A DNA stretch of 64,000 nt, from NCBI GenBank assembly GCA_958450365.1, contig CAUEEP010000731.1:2418501-2482500 (forward strand). Reading direction: 5' to 3'. A program made the translations under genes and the position numbers. The DNA is from Mesorhabditis belari. Lineage: Eukaryota > Nematoda > Chromadorea > Rhabditida > Rhabditidae. Below the pieces are notes generated by a model that was not told the DNA's origin, made no database searches, and saw only the letters and a program-made list of their open reading frames with translations. Positions 30,827 through 47,300 of the stretch are shown here, in pieces (the first letter of the stretch is position 1; each line of letters starts with the position of its first letter).

Positions 30827-32207
30827 TTACAAAGAGAAAAGCATCGAAAAGGCTTTAGTGATTCCGACGTCGTTCGTGTTGAAATGAAGAAGACCAGCGA
30901 TGAGAAGAGCCGTCAACAAGTACGAAGTCATTCGAGAAGCTTTTGCTAGTCCCTAAACAGGAAATGTTATTTGTATGAGATAGTTTATAGCTAATGTTAA
31001 TCGGCGATAGCATCGAAACCACAGTAATAACGGATTTTTGTAAAATCACAGAGCAAAATTAATGCTTCAATCTCATGATAGTTAACTACTTTTTAATTAA
31101 GAAAAAACTCACCGCTCCAATCACAAAAGGTCGAGCGTAATCGGCAATAACTGCTTGAACACCCCTAAAAAAAGAAATTAAAAGACAGTTTTTAGCAACT
31201 TCAAGCTTTTAACAAAATGAAAACCAAAACAAGCTTACCAGTGAATGTGAAGCGACAAAGCGATCGTTAAAACGGCATCCATCACTGGCCCGTGGATGAA
31301 ATAGGCGGCAGGGATCACTGGCAACAGTCCGGCGGCCCAGATGCGCTCATACTAAAGAAAATAACGTTTAGCGTCTTATAAAAAAACAAAAAGAAACGGA
31401 TCTAACTTTCTTTCATCTTGAAGCAATTATTTAGATGTGTTTTTATCTTCTAGAATTTTAACTTGCACCAGAAATGTCAAACCGGGGAGATTATTAGGTT
31501 GGTACATAAGCCTTTACATTTTTTTCAAACTTTTGTTTCCATGGAAAAGAATCCTTGACCAAATTTTTTGCGTCCCAAATTATTAAAAAGGTCTATCATT
31601 TCTCTAAAAAATGGCTTTAGAGAGAAAGCTCAAAGCTCGCCTTAACTAAAATAATTTTCGTGTAAAATTTTCAATTGCCGTTTTAAAGAAAATAGCTGGA
31701 CGGATCGTTTTCAAATTTTAAAGATTTATTTAATCAAATAAGCTCTATCTTTTTACTTCGCACCAAAATAGGTTTATTTTGAAGAAAGTGTCCAAATCTC
31801 GACTTCGCCATGGGAGCAATTGTGGATGCTCGCCTTTGAGAATTTACAAAAACAATTACTTCCAAGTACTTCCCAAAAGTCATTTTTGCAGAGAAACAAT
31901 TAACCTTTTTTAATAGTTCAAATAGAAATTTTTGTTGGTGGCGGCATTATTTTTAAAGGATGTTGAGAAAAAAATTGTAGACTTATGCACCAACCCAATA
32001 GCCAGTTTTCCATGTTATTTGGCTATTAGTACGCTTGATTAAACAAATTTAAAACCAAACCTTGAAATGTGTCGAGAAATCCTGGGTTTTACTGGCGCCA
32101 TCGTTGAGGGTGGTTGTGGTTCGAATTGGGACGGAAATTCGAGGAGCGACCCGGGCGAGGAGAATCGCCTTCTGTAGTCGGGTGACGCTTCGGAGTGGAA
32201 GTGACAT
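30827..32207 (-). CDS. sdhd-1: Succinate dehydrogenase membrane subunit SDHD (CybS)
   Basis: Four exons, about 144 aa. The first exon encodes a mitochondrial presequence rich in Arg/Ser/Thr ([14 protein letters not shown]). Three membrane segments follow: [16 protein letters not shown]; the second containing [18 protein letters not shown], where the His is the expected haem/quinone-site residue and YARP is a family signature; and [15 protein letters not shown]. It anchors complex II in the inner mitochondrial membrane and helps form the ubiquinone and haem b site. Intron 1 (31353-32060) is enlarged by a mariner-type MITE. It is probably the first gene of an operon with ZCCHC4 and diverges from the H2B-variant gene. 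Confidence 0.92.
31494..31998. mobile_element. mariner-type MITE in SDHD intron 1
   Basis: The ends read TTAGGTTGGTACATAAG and, inverted, TTGGGTTGGTGCATAAG, with TA on both sides (31492-31493 and 31999-32000). TTAGGTTGGTGCA-like ends are typical of mariner elements. The 505 bp interior has no intact transposase. Confidence 0.85.
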
Positions 32208-32708
32208 CTAAAAAAGCGAAATTTTTATCTGGAAAAGGAATTAATAGCAAGGAAAACAATTAACAAAATCTTAAAAAAATTGCGAGTACCGTCAAACAAA
32301 TTAGCTCAGGACCTTTGGTCTAGGGATTTAGATATCAAAAATCGGTCCTGTAAACGTTTTAAAATCCTAAACAGAAGTAAAACCATCGCAAAAAGTATGG
32401 AGCACCTTCGCCCCATGAAAAACCGGGTGCAAGTACGGTGGAAAGAGTGCGTTTTCTTTCAGCTAAATATCCGCAATTGTCCCACTCTCATAAAAAATAT
32501 TCAGTTGTTGGCCTCAATACTTTTGAATTTTTACTTTTTAAATCTCTTATAAATACTTTTTAAAATTCTCTTTTTTCCTCCTTCAATAACAAAATATTCA
32601 ATTATTTGACTACTCGCTCCGACTAAAAAGTCTTTAAAATGCGCGAAAACTTTGCTTTCGTTGTTTTATTATTTGCAACAAAGCCTATTTGCAACGAAAA
32701 TTTGAACA
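32208..32708. promoter_or_regulatory. Divergent promoter region SDHD / H2B variant
   Basis: A 501 bp spacer between two head-to-head genes. The stretch 32466-32510 recurs at 40428-40475 at the edge of the duplicated segment, showing that the duplication took sequence from here. Confidence 0.5.
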
Positions 32709-33497
32709 ATGTCTGCAAGAAAGCTCGGCCGGAACAATAATAGCAATTCGGTGAAACGTGTGAAAGCAAGTGAAGCTGTGGTTGCCGACCCGGATTCCTC
32801 GTTCGTCAGCGATTCGTCAATTCCACCCACGCCAACAAACACTCCAATCAGCAAGGGAATGCAACGCTCAACATCGTTGAACTCGGTCGGTGGTCGCAAA
32901 CGCAAGCATGCCGACAACTCCAACCAATATCATCGCTATCTACTTAAGGTATCTTTTTGTCTTATATTATTCGGGTTGAATAATAATAAATGGTGTTGTA
33001 GATTGGTCCTAATTTATTGTTTTACCATCATTAGGAGTTTCTAAACTGCTAGATAGTGGAAGTTAGATCTTTTTAAGATTCTCATTCAAGAGTTTGAGAT
33101 GTTTTCCTAGTTGAGTCTACTCTTGTAATCCAGTAGTCAATAAATAGGTGGATTACAAGTTGCTAAAGTAAAGTGGCGATTCTCATGTTTTTTCTCTGTA
33201 AACCAGCCACAACGCTTAATAATTTGTTGTTTTTAGGTTCTCAAGTTGTTGCATCCGGAAATCGGCTTCAGCGTGAAAGGAGCCGAGGTGATGAATGCTT
33301 TGATCGTTGATACGCTGGACAAGTTGGCAAGTGAAATTGTGCGTTTGCGAGAAGCCGCGAAAAAGAAGAAGAAGATGGTGACGGCAGTGGATATGCAAGC
33401 GGCTGTTCGACTCGTTTTTCCGGAGGTATTTGCTCGACATGCAATCATTGAAGGCACCAAGTCTCTCGAGAAGTATCGTCGATCTCTTAAATCTTAA
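32709..33497 (+). CDS. Divergent histone H2B variant
   Basis: Two exons (32709-32948 and 33237-33497), 166 aa, longer than canonical H2B (about 123 aa). Exon 2 and the end of exon 1 form an H2B histone fold: YHRYLLKVLKLLHPEIGFS, MNALIVDTLDKLASEIVRL, VTAVDMQAAVRLVFP and the C-terminal HAIIEGTKSLEKY. The N-terminal tail is unlike canonical H2B: about 70 residues rich in Ser/Asn/Pro. A KKKKK run replaces part of the loop after the second helix. The intron and an AATAAA signal at 33583 suggest replication-independent expression. It sits 110 bp before the Pol III gene. Centromere, germline or sperm-chromatin roles are possible but only inference. Confidence 0.85.
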
Positions 33498-33607
33498 AGA
33501 ATTTAAGCATTGTTGTTGTTGTTGTTATATTTTTTTCATTTCTGTTTTTGCTCTTTATTTGTTGTCACATGTTGACCCTTTCGAATAAAAATGTTTTTTT
33601 TGGAGAT
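33498..33607 (+). promoter_or_regulatory. Operon-like intercistronic gap
   Basis: A 110 bp gap carrying GTTG repeats, AATAAA near 33583 and a T-rich run ending GGAG just before the ATG at 33608. That spacing and order match nematode poly(A) signal plus SL2 trans-splice acceptor arrangements. Confidence 0.5.
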
Positions 33608-38917
<5,310 letters not shown>

Positions 38918-39051
38918 GGTTAACTTTCGCTTTTTGATTGTTGTTAGACTTTTCACATTGTTAACTGTTAAATTTTTATGGTTATTCCGATTTGTTATGT
39001 TTTGTTGATTTGTTTTTTGTTACGGAAGTTTAAAAGGATAAATCGAAATTT
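38918..39051. other. Convergent 3' gap
   Basis: 134 bp between the Pol III gene and the minus-strand small gene, T-rich with an AATAAA-like sequence on the minus strand. Nothing else is seen. Confidence 0.4.
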
Positions 39052-40350
39052 TTATTGGCAATCGGACGTGAATCCGAACCAGTGAGAAACACAAGTCGTC
39101 GAGCCTTTCGCGATGCAATCGGTGTCTGAGTGACACTAAATGGGTATTAAATTGTAAAAGTCAGTAAAAAAAAGCTGGCTTTTAATTAGATTAAATTAGC
39201 TTTTACTCACGCTGTGCGTCTCGATGCCGAAAAAGTTGAAGAAGCGCTCGATGACACCCTGAGAAATTTGAGTACATCGTACTGATCACAATGAAACGGA
39301 CAAGTAAATGGCTTCTGGTCTGGCTTGGCATACAGTGACAACCTTGCCGTACCTTCTACAGTACTCACTGCAAAACATATAGTACGTTAGAATCTGTTTT
39401 CCTAAAACGTGTCCATTTCTCTTTTTACCGAATCTTGTCTCTACTTTTTGACTGATTCTGTAAGGGTACACAAAGGGTATCGAAAGGTATAAGAAGTGGA
39501 TAGGTTGAATAAAATGGAGACAAGATCACAGTAGAAAGAGAAAGGGGGACATGCCTTAGAAAGTTGATAGTTTCTTTAAAGCAAGTCACCCTTTCTTCTT
39601 TTTTCTCATCTTTTGTGGTGTTTGAGGCGAACAAAACGAGTGTCTCTGTCTAAAATTTACATATTCTATATGCAAATTTTGGTACCTCATTGATATAAGC
39701 ACTGATGCCGGGCAGGGTTGTCTAAAACATTTTTACAAAAGATATTCATTTTTGCTACTTTATTAAGAATATTCAGACCACCGATCTTGGTACCCTGAAA
39801 TGGAAATTTTATCTATTATTTTATCTTTATTCAATTTAAAACCGATTCCCCACCTCTTGCGCGTCCCCGTTGACAGCGGCGAAGAGAAGTGGCTGAAAAG
39901 TTGGCATACTATTGAGTACGGCATACTGTAACGGGTTTACGGTAGTTGAGGGCGATTTTTAGCATCGATAACTTTAGGGGAAGTGTAAAGTAAGAGGAAA
40001 TGGTTGAAAAATGGGAAATCTTTTCGGGGAAATTGTAACTCGATGCTTTTTAGGTGCTTAGGTGCTTTTTAGAACCGATGGTTCTCGAGTTCTGTAAGTC
40101 CAAATTTTTTTTGTCTCCCTACACTACCGCTGGGAAAGCTGGCGAAACTGAGTTTCTTTAGCTTTAGTGAAGACTTTGGAAGATTGACTCGAAACATACA
40201 GCTGTTGGTGTCACTTCTGCAGTGTCGGCCCGTTTCGTCACCGGAATTAGGCGAACAATCTCCTGAAATCGATTTGTACAGAAGCAAGTGTCTTTCTAGT
40301 TATTCACTCACCTCTGTAGACTTTGGCGCCTCTTTTTGGCTCAATCGGAT
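39052..40350 (-). CDS. Small secreted-type Cys-containing protein, 5' end unresolved
   Basis: The last two exons are clear: 39258-39211 (GVIERFFNFFGIETHS) and 39135-39052 (CHSDTDCIAKG..CVSHWFGFTSDCQ, stop TAA). Upstream blocks with plausible splice sites are near 39890-39855 (PLLFAAVNGDAQE), 39730-39690 (TLPGISAYINE), 40263-40175 and 40350-40312. Their phases do not all fit one model, so the middle is uncertain. No signal-peptide exon is found: the sequence above 40428 is the duplicated H2B/Pol III segment, which may have displaced it. Family unknown; I cannot tell whether the gene is intact. Confidence 0.5.
39390..39563. mobile_element. Foldback MITE, family A, copy 4
   Basis: Arms GTTTTCCTAAAACGTGTCC..ACCGAATCTTGTCTC and inverted GAGACAAGATCACAGTAGAA..GACATGCCTTAGAAA. 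It lies in an intron of the small minus-strand gene. Confidence 0.8.
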
Positions 40351-40427
40351 CTAAAGATTTTTAAGAATTACAGCCAAATTTTGATTTCTAAAAGTTGACC
40401 TTCAGTAAAAGCTACCGTAACCCTAAC

Positions 40428-41343
40428 CGTAAATATCCGCATTTGTCCCACTCTCTTAAAAATATTCAGTTGTTAGATAGTGGAAGTTAGATCTTTTTAA
40501 GATTCTCATTCAAGAGTTTGAGATGTTTTCCTAGTTGAGTCTACTCTTGTAATCCAGTAGTCAATAAATAGGTGGATTACAAGTTGCTAAAGTAAAGTGG
40601 CGATTCTCATGTTTTTTCTCTGTAAACTAGCCACAACGCTTAATAATTTGTTGTTTTTAGGTTCTCAAGTTGTTGCATCCGGAAATCGGCTTCAGCGTGA
40701 AAGGAGCCGAGGTGATGAATGCTCTGATCGTTGATACGCTGGACAAGTTGGCAAGTGAAATTGTGCGTTTGCGAGAAGCCGCGAAAAAGAAGAAGAAGAT
40801 GGTGACGGCAGTGGATATGCAAGCGGCTGTTCGACTCGTTTTTCCGGAGGGATTTGCTCGACATGCAATCATTGAAGGCGCCAAGGCACTCGAGAAGTAT
40901 CGTCGATCTCTTAAATCTTAAAGAATTTAAGCATGGTTGAAGTTGTTGTTGTTTTTATGTTTTGTTGTTGTTGTTCTGTTTTTGCTCTTTATTTGTTGTC
41001 ACATGTTGACCCTTTCGAATAAAAATGTTGTTTTGGAGATATGACTGTGGAACGGGAGAAAGGAGTGACGTTGGACGAGAAGTGGCGGCTCGTGCCGGCC
41101 TTTTTGAAGGCATGTGTCATTTTCTAATTTGGTTAAAGCAAGAGGTCAATTGTAAGCACAATTGTGCATTTTTAAATACAAGCGAACTAGCATTAAAAAG
41201 TTGACAGCTCGAGGGGTAACGTTGTAAATGTTTCGGTCTTAGATTTGCGGCCTCGTCAAACAGCATCTCGTTTCTTTTGATTACTTCGTCAACGAGGAAA
41301 TCAAGCTCATTCTACTCTCGAATCAGAAGATCACCAGCGATCA
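40428..41343 (+). pseudogene. Partial duplicate of the H2B-variant / Pol III junction
   Basis: Positions 40428-40475 match 32466-32510 and 40476-41343 match 33052-33906 at near identity. The copy therefore lacks H2B exon 1 and most of its intron, keeps H2B exon 2 intact (40661-40921), and keeps the first coding exon and part of the second of the Pol III gene (ATG at 41039). In exon 2 the copy changes Val to Gly (FPEGFARH) and Thr/Ser to Ala (EGAKALEK). It ends in a short local AGATCACCAG repetition. Without exon 1 the H2B copy has no normal start, and the Pol III part is truncated. Confidence 0.9.
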
Positions 41344-42884
41344 CCAGAAGATCACCAGATAACCCTATGTGGCGAAGAGTAACGTCTAAGATTATTGTAA
41401 AACCTTGTGCTTGTTACAGAATTTTTAAAAAACGCACCAATTTCGGTGATTTCAAGTCGTTTTGCAAGCCGTCCGCTTGAAAAAAGTGAAAAAGAAGAAA
41501 TGGGAAAAGGAAATTTAGCATTTTTTTGTGAAATTGACTAATTGCTTATTTTTTCTGATAAATATTGGAAATGTTTTCTCGGATTTGAAGCAAAATAGCA
41601 TTCTGAACCATGCAAAGAATCGTCTGGAATCATAATTTCGCGGCCTTTTCCTTTTCCCATTTGAGAAGGGTCCATGACATTACGGTGAAGCAAAATTATA
41701 GCCAAATTTAAGGCAAGAATTGATCCCAAAAATTGGGCATAGTGAGCTTTGTGAACCGTGAAACCGGCTCACTCGGCTTTGTCAGCCGTGAAACCAGCAG
41801 AAGGAGCCACCGCTTTGTCTAAGGTGAGCTCCTTCTGCGGTAGCTCATTGCTCCGTCTGCTGCTTGATTTGCAGGTGACAAAAGACAGCACCAATCTATT
41901 GGGAACGTGTGCCAAATGGAGAGCGATTAGAGAACACGGCGCACAGAGAACACGTCGCCAGTGATTTTCATAGGGATTTCTTCTTGCTTTGTAGATTGCA
42001 CAAAAAGAAGCTATTCAGCAAAAGAATTTGTAGCCGGGGGTTTTCGGGGTCGACGAATCGATTGCCGCTATTCATTTCATTGAGTCAACCAATTGGAACT
42101 CAGGTTTAATTGGTCGAAACTTTTAGAGGAACTCGGCAACTTCTTAGCCTATCTTGCATATTCGTGAAGCAGCGAGCAGCTTTTTTCACCTATGCGTTGC
42201 TCTATATCGGGTTACTGTGGCATTTGTTAATTTATCACTTATCAGGCCTGTGATTTGGCCACATTTTAGAGAGCTTACCCGTCTTACGACCACAATAACA
42301 GCTAAGTGGGTTTCTGTAGCACTAATTGCATACGGTTACGGTAGTCTGGCCACTCTTTAGAGGGCCTACTCGAAGCACTCTAGCATTTATTAACACATTC
42401 ACAACGATCCGATCCACCGATGGGCCGTAGTTCGCTATAGTTTAGTTTATCTTTGAATTTCCATCAAATTATCAGTAAAGTGTAGCCAGATTCAATTTCC
42501 CCCAAGAAAGTTGCATTTCCGTTCTCGAATCGAATTCCCCATTGAAAATAGGCGTGATAATTGATTGGGGAAGCGAGCGTCCGTTGACCATTTCGTCGGA
42601 TTGATGGGGATGATTGTGATTGAATGAAAGGGGGGAAAGGGGTAATTCTTCTCTTTCCCAAAAGTTTGTCCCAATTTTCCCTTTCCATATCAATCATCTC
42701 TGTCTCTTCTAAACGGTGACCTTCAATTTGCACCTTTTCACTTTTTTTTTTGATCAGCTTTGAGAATAAGTTATGAGAAGCAAGAATAACGTTATTTAAG
42801 CAGCTAATTTGCATTTAAAGGTCTTGTAAGTAAGCCTTTTTTTGATACAATACTCCAAAATAAAAAGCAAGCGATCCTCTTAGC
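41344..42884. other. Repeat-containing region without a supported gene
   Basis: Includes a short inverted repeat (GAAGGAGCCACCGC near 41795 and its partner near 41820) and a dispersed repeat (about 41900-42130) matching 53405-53710. A minus-strand frame at 41729 begins with a hydrophobic, signal-peptide-like segment (MGSILALNLAIILLH) but has no clear continuation. 42440-42820 shows only low-quality frames. Confidence 0.45.
41900..42135. repeat. Dispersed repeat E, copy 1
   Basis: Shares with 53405-53710 the order: GCCAAATGGAGAGCGATTA, CACAGAGAAC, GATTGCACAAAAAGAAGCTA, GGGGGTTTTCGGGGTCG, CGAATCGATTG, and AACTCAGGTTTAATTGG, with indels between blocks. The class is unknown; neither copy has obvious terminal repeats. 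Confidence 0.7.
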
Positions 42885-43085
42885 TAACTCGTTTTCTAAA
42901 AGGCGTCTAATTTCGAAAACTATCGTAGTCCACCTGCCAGTTTTCACTCGATTAGCCCAATTTTAGTCACATTGACTGAGCTTTGCGATTGCCTCATCAA
43001 ATGTAACCAAAATTTGGCTGATCGAATGAAAACTGGCGAGCGGATTACGATAATTTGGCTAAAATTGAGGTGACTTTTAGAAAGT
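42885..43085. mobile_element. Foldback element, family C, copy 2
   Basis: The arms begin CGTTTTCTAAAAGGCGTCTA and run inward through CGATTAGCCCAATTTTAGTC to ACTGAGC. They are mirrored by AACCAAAATTTGGCTGATCG and GAGGTGACTTTTAGAAAGT. About 200 bp. Confidence 0.75.
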
Positions 43086-43543
43086 GCATGAGAGACACAC
43101 TCAACATGATTACAAAGATACAGTAAAATCCCTATGACTGCTACAGTATCTTCAACCAGAATATCTTGAGCTGAAAATACACATTTAGTGCACCCTGAAA
43201 ACAAGCAACAAACGCAATTCTCAGCCAAGCTTTCTCTTCTCAAAAAACGGGTAGACGAGATTGGGATCTACGATCTAGAGATCTCAATTTAATGGCTGAC
43301 AGGAAGAAAAAAAGTTCAGTTTACAGTTTACAGTTTAAAAAGCGAGTCACGAAAGCAAATACGTACGGTCAGAGTACTCTAGGTTAGAGTTGACCCTGCT
43401 GCCGATATGACCAATAAAAAGTCCCTAAAGCTAAACCTGGCAAGCCATTGTGACAAGCTGATTGTGGGTCTGGCTCTAGTCTTGCTTACAAAACATAGAA
43501 ACTTCTGTACTTCTGTCTAAATATTTTTATAGTTATCATTGTA

Positions 43544-43741
43544 GCCAAAATTTGATGAGGATTCTATTAAAGCCAACCGTAAATCGATCCGATGCCAGTA
43601 CGTCGAGATATAGGCAGTCAAAGTTGACCGGCTCTTAGGAAAAACCTACAAAAGCCGGTCAACTTTGACTGCTTATATCTCGACGTACTGGCATCGGATC
43701 GACTCACGGTTGGTTTCAAAAGAATCCTCATAAAATTTGGC
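43544..43741. mobile_element. Near-perfect foldback element with TA duplication
   Basis: A 198 bp palindrome with arms of about 90 bp, for example AGCCGGTCAACTTTGACTGC against GCAGTCAAAGTTGACCGGCT, and the same for CGACGTACTGGCATCGGAT. The loop is about 15 bp (TTAGGAAAAACCTAC). Termini GCCAAAATTTGATGAGGATT are flanked by TA at 43542-43543 and 43742-43743. The high arm identity points to recent insertion or gene conversion. Confidence 0.9.
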
Positions 43742-44031
43742 TAGAGAAAAGTGTAGTTTGTTTTTAGAAATACTCTAAGATGTAAGAGTACAAGAGTACA
43801 ATGTAAGAGTATCTGTCTACCAGTCCCAGGGTTCTAACACTAGACTAAAAAGAGTGTTGTAAGTCTAACTACTCTCACAATTAGCATTGCAACATCAAAA
43901 CGAGCTTTTAGGCTATAATTTTGACGAGAAAAGGGTAAAAAGGATGATTAGAGATAAGGAAACGAGAATGGAAAGTGGAAGAGATAAGAGGAAAGAAAAG
44001 AAATGAAATGAAAACGAAATGCAACTGATGA

Positions 44032-44055
44032 TCTCTCTCTCTCTCTCTCTCTCTC
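44032..44055. repeat. CT dinucleotide repeat
   Basis: A short uninterrupted (CT)n tract upstream of the PAN-domain gene start. Confidence 0.9.
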
Positions 44056-44341
44056 GAAAAGCCTTTCCCCTTGAAAATCCCATCAAAAACCGCGGTTCAT
44101 TCCCGTTTCCTCCCGAAATTTGTGACTCCGGTTCTCCCTCAAATCAAGCTTTTTCCCTCCGGAAAATACGAAGAATCCTGCTGTGATTTCATTTCTGAAA
44201 AAGAAATCCCATTCACGTCGATTTCGAGAGATCTCACTGCAGCAGGCTTTCTCTTTGTTTTCTCTTTTTTTTAAAGACTAAATTCTGAAGATTTTCAAAT
44301 CAAATCTGTGTTTCTGCTGAATAGAACAGAAAAAAATTTTG

Positions 44342-47300
44342 ATGCGTTTACTCATCTTGCTGGCGCTTTGCGCGAATTTTCTACGAGCAGAGGAGAATTG
44401 GAGGGGTGAGTGCTCAGCTTTCGTCTTCATTTCAGCTAACTAACAACGTGCGTACAGACTTCAAGCATTGTTCCATCTACTTTATCTAGCTTTCCTCCCC
44501 TGAAACTCAAATCTCTCGACTTCTCTTATCCTTAAGCTAAATAATTAATTTCAAAATTTGAGCCTTTTAAAGAGTTCAAATTAGGAACTTTCTCTTTCAA
44601 ATTTCAAATTTCTCTTTCAAATTTCAAATTTTCTCTTTCAAATCTTTCAAATTAGGACCCAAATCAAAGTTTTGTCATTTTAAACGAAAAACAAAACTAG
44701 TTATAAAGGTTTGATCCTCTTGATTGTTCAATTGATTGTTCAATTGATTGTTCAATTGATTGTTCAATTGATTGTTCAATTGATTGTTCAATTGATTGTT
44801 CAATTGATTGTTCAATTGATTGTTCAATTGATTGTTCAATTGATTGTTCAATTGATTGTTCAATTGATTGTTCAATTGATTGTTCAATTGATTGTTCAAT
44901 TGATTGTTCAATTGATTGTTCAATTGATTTCTCAAAAGTTCCATCAATCACCATCTTTTTCTTTATCGTTTTTCCGATACTTGACCCAAAAAAAAAAATC
45001 ATATCTGATCTTTAAAAGTGGCGAAAATTTCGTGATGATGCTAAAAATGGAGCGTTTTTTCGAAAGTCTCTGTCTCGAATTTTTCCATTGACCTATTTTT
45101 GAGCTTTCATAATCTTTTGGAAAAAAAAGTTGATCTCGTAAAATTCTAAGATCGAAACTTTCAAAATGCAACAATTGCTCGTTGATTTGCCCAACTTTTG
45201 AGAAAGATTTCGCAGAAATTTGATTAGATTTGCTCTTTGTCAGTACTTTGGGTATCAAATTTGTAAATGCACCCATTTGGCGCAATGAATTCTTCATTTT
45301 TCTTACAGTAAGAAGATCCGATGGGGTACTGTAACTGGGAGAAGTTTTAAAATCATTTTGCACTGGAATTTTCGCACTGACACCACTAAGAACTCTCCAG
45401 AAAGGAGATCGCCATTTCCAACAAACTAATAAGAGAAGAAAAGAATTGAGCATGCTAGATAGTGTGTGTTTACAATTCTTGCAATCAATTGTAATGCGTT
45501 TTTCAGTGCTGAGACCATGTTTCGAGCGTTACTTGCAAACGAAGCTGGCGAATCTCGAGCCGTTTCACTCGGAGGGACGAATGCCCACAGAGGATCACTG
45601 CTTGCGGTTTTGCGCCGAAACAGCTGTAAGTGAATATCGAAAAAAGAATAGTTATATGCAAATTGCAGTCCCGTTGTCGATCGATCGTTTATGAACCATT
45701 GCGACATGTGTGCCATTTCTTCCTCGATGAGGGCTCAGAGATGGCTGTACCAGCGCAACATATGTCGTACTTTCGAGTGACCACACAAGAGTGCCTAGGT
45801 GAGTTCAGAGGTTAATCAGTTTCAAAAACTAGCCTTGGTCTAGTCAAGATTGACTTGGCTAGACCAAAGGCCAAAGATCAAAGCCTAGACCAAAGGCCAA
45901 AGATCAAAGCCTAGACCAAAGGCCAAAGCTAGCAGTAAACCTAGTTTCATGAAAAGCCAAGCGCAACAATGTGTACAACAAATCTTGCAAAAGATTCGTT
46001 TGATATGAAAGTAAATCCTGGAAGAGCTAGATCCACCGGCTAGCCAACCAATCTGTATACCCAGCCAGCAATGTGTTCAGCTGGGTCGGCCCTAATTGGG
46101 TATAGTAGGATGAAAGTCAAACCAAATAGTCCCTTAAATTTTACACAACTAATTCAATTCACCGGAAAGATAAGACCAAAAAAAAATAGAATGAATTCGA
46201 GCTTAATATAAGCAACATTCCAACACAAATTCTCATATCTTTAGATCTATAAGAGCTTGACAACCCATTGCCTAAACCTCACTCATTTCTAGACCACGTG
46301 GCCGTTGTGTTAGGGCCGATGGACATCGAGGGGGCACCGGTCGAGTACTCACCGTTGGATGACGCAGATTTGATGAACGGGAAGAGTACTGTAACGGAAA
46401 GTGCTGTAACTAGAAAGAGTACGGTAGAAAAGACAAGTGGGGCAACGAGGATGGAGAAAATTGAGGAGACAATTGAAACGACAACCGACAACCGAGAACC
46501 CGTTGATCAGGTTGGTAAAGTCTCAGGAAATCTTAGCTGATCGAACACTTTTCACTCTGGGGAAACTGTAGATTACCGTAGATACAATAGTGTACTATTT
46601 ACAGAGTACTGTAGCCTTTTGAAGTGCATAAACTTTCTAGGAACCGGAATACGAGGAGGAGACTGAAGAGATCACTGAGCCGGCACCGACAACGACAACG
46701 GAGAGAAATGAAGAGATGACAACGTTGAGGGATGAGGTCAATGATGGGAATGAGGTGAGAAAACGATTCGTTATGACGGAGCGCTATGGCCGACTGGCTA
46801 AGGGCCCTATTTCTTAGTCGAGGGTTCAATCCCATCGGCTAGATGATTGGTCCTTTTTTTCTCTTACATGGGTTTCGCTACATTCAGGGCTTAGGGATTA
46901 TGCTTCTGTGTTGTTTATTCGTGTGAAAAACCCTATTTTTATACAGGTATTTTGGATTTTAGAACTAATTTTGCATACATAAAACATATCATAACTACAC
47001 TTGACAATTGGACAATGAAATATCATATTCGAAAAAAGATCGTCACTTTCGCGCGTCTGTAACTCTATTGTCTTTACCGTATTTCTAAATATTAATATTA
47101 CCATTGTGTAGCCATTGAAAAGAGCTTTCAGAAAATGTATAGTTTAAGCTAATAGTTTAAGCAGATAAGGAACCAAATTTAGAGAGAGGGTTTTCCGCCA
47201 ACGTTCGCTTTCGATATCTAGAGAAATATCTTTTAGATCTTGCATATAAGCCAGTGAGAATATTACCGTAATCAAGTACTTTAATATTAGTGTATGATCA

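Noticed and set aside
32669..33460. Minus-strand frames opposite the H2B variant
   Set aside because: Antisense shadows of the two H2B exons, repeated at the duplicate for the same reason.
40661..40921. Second functional H2B gene
   Set aside because: Only exon 2 is present and no first exon or start codon in phase was found; recorded as a partial duplicate.
44675..45091. Frames encoding NNQL, SIEQ or IVQL repeats
   Set aside because: Translation of the 12-bp minisatellite in a PAN-gene intron, open on both strands by periodicity.
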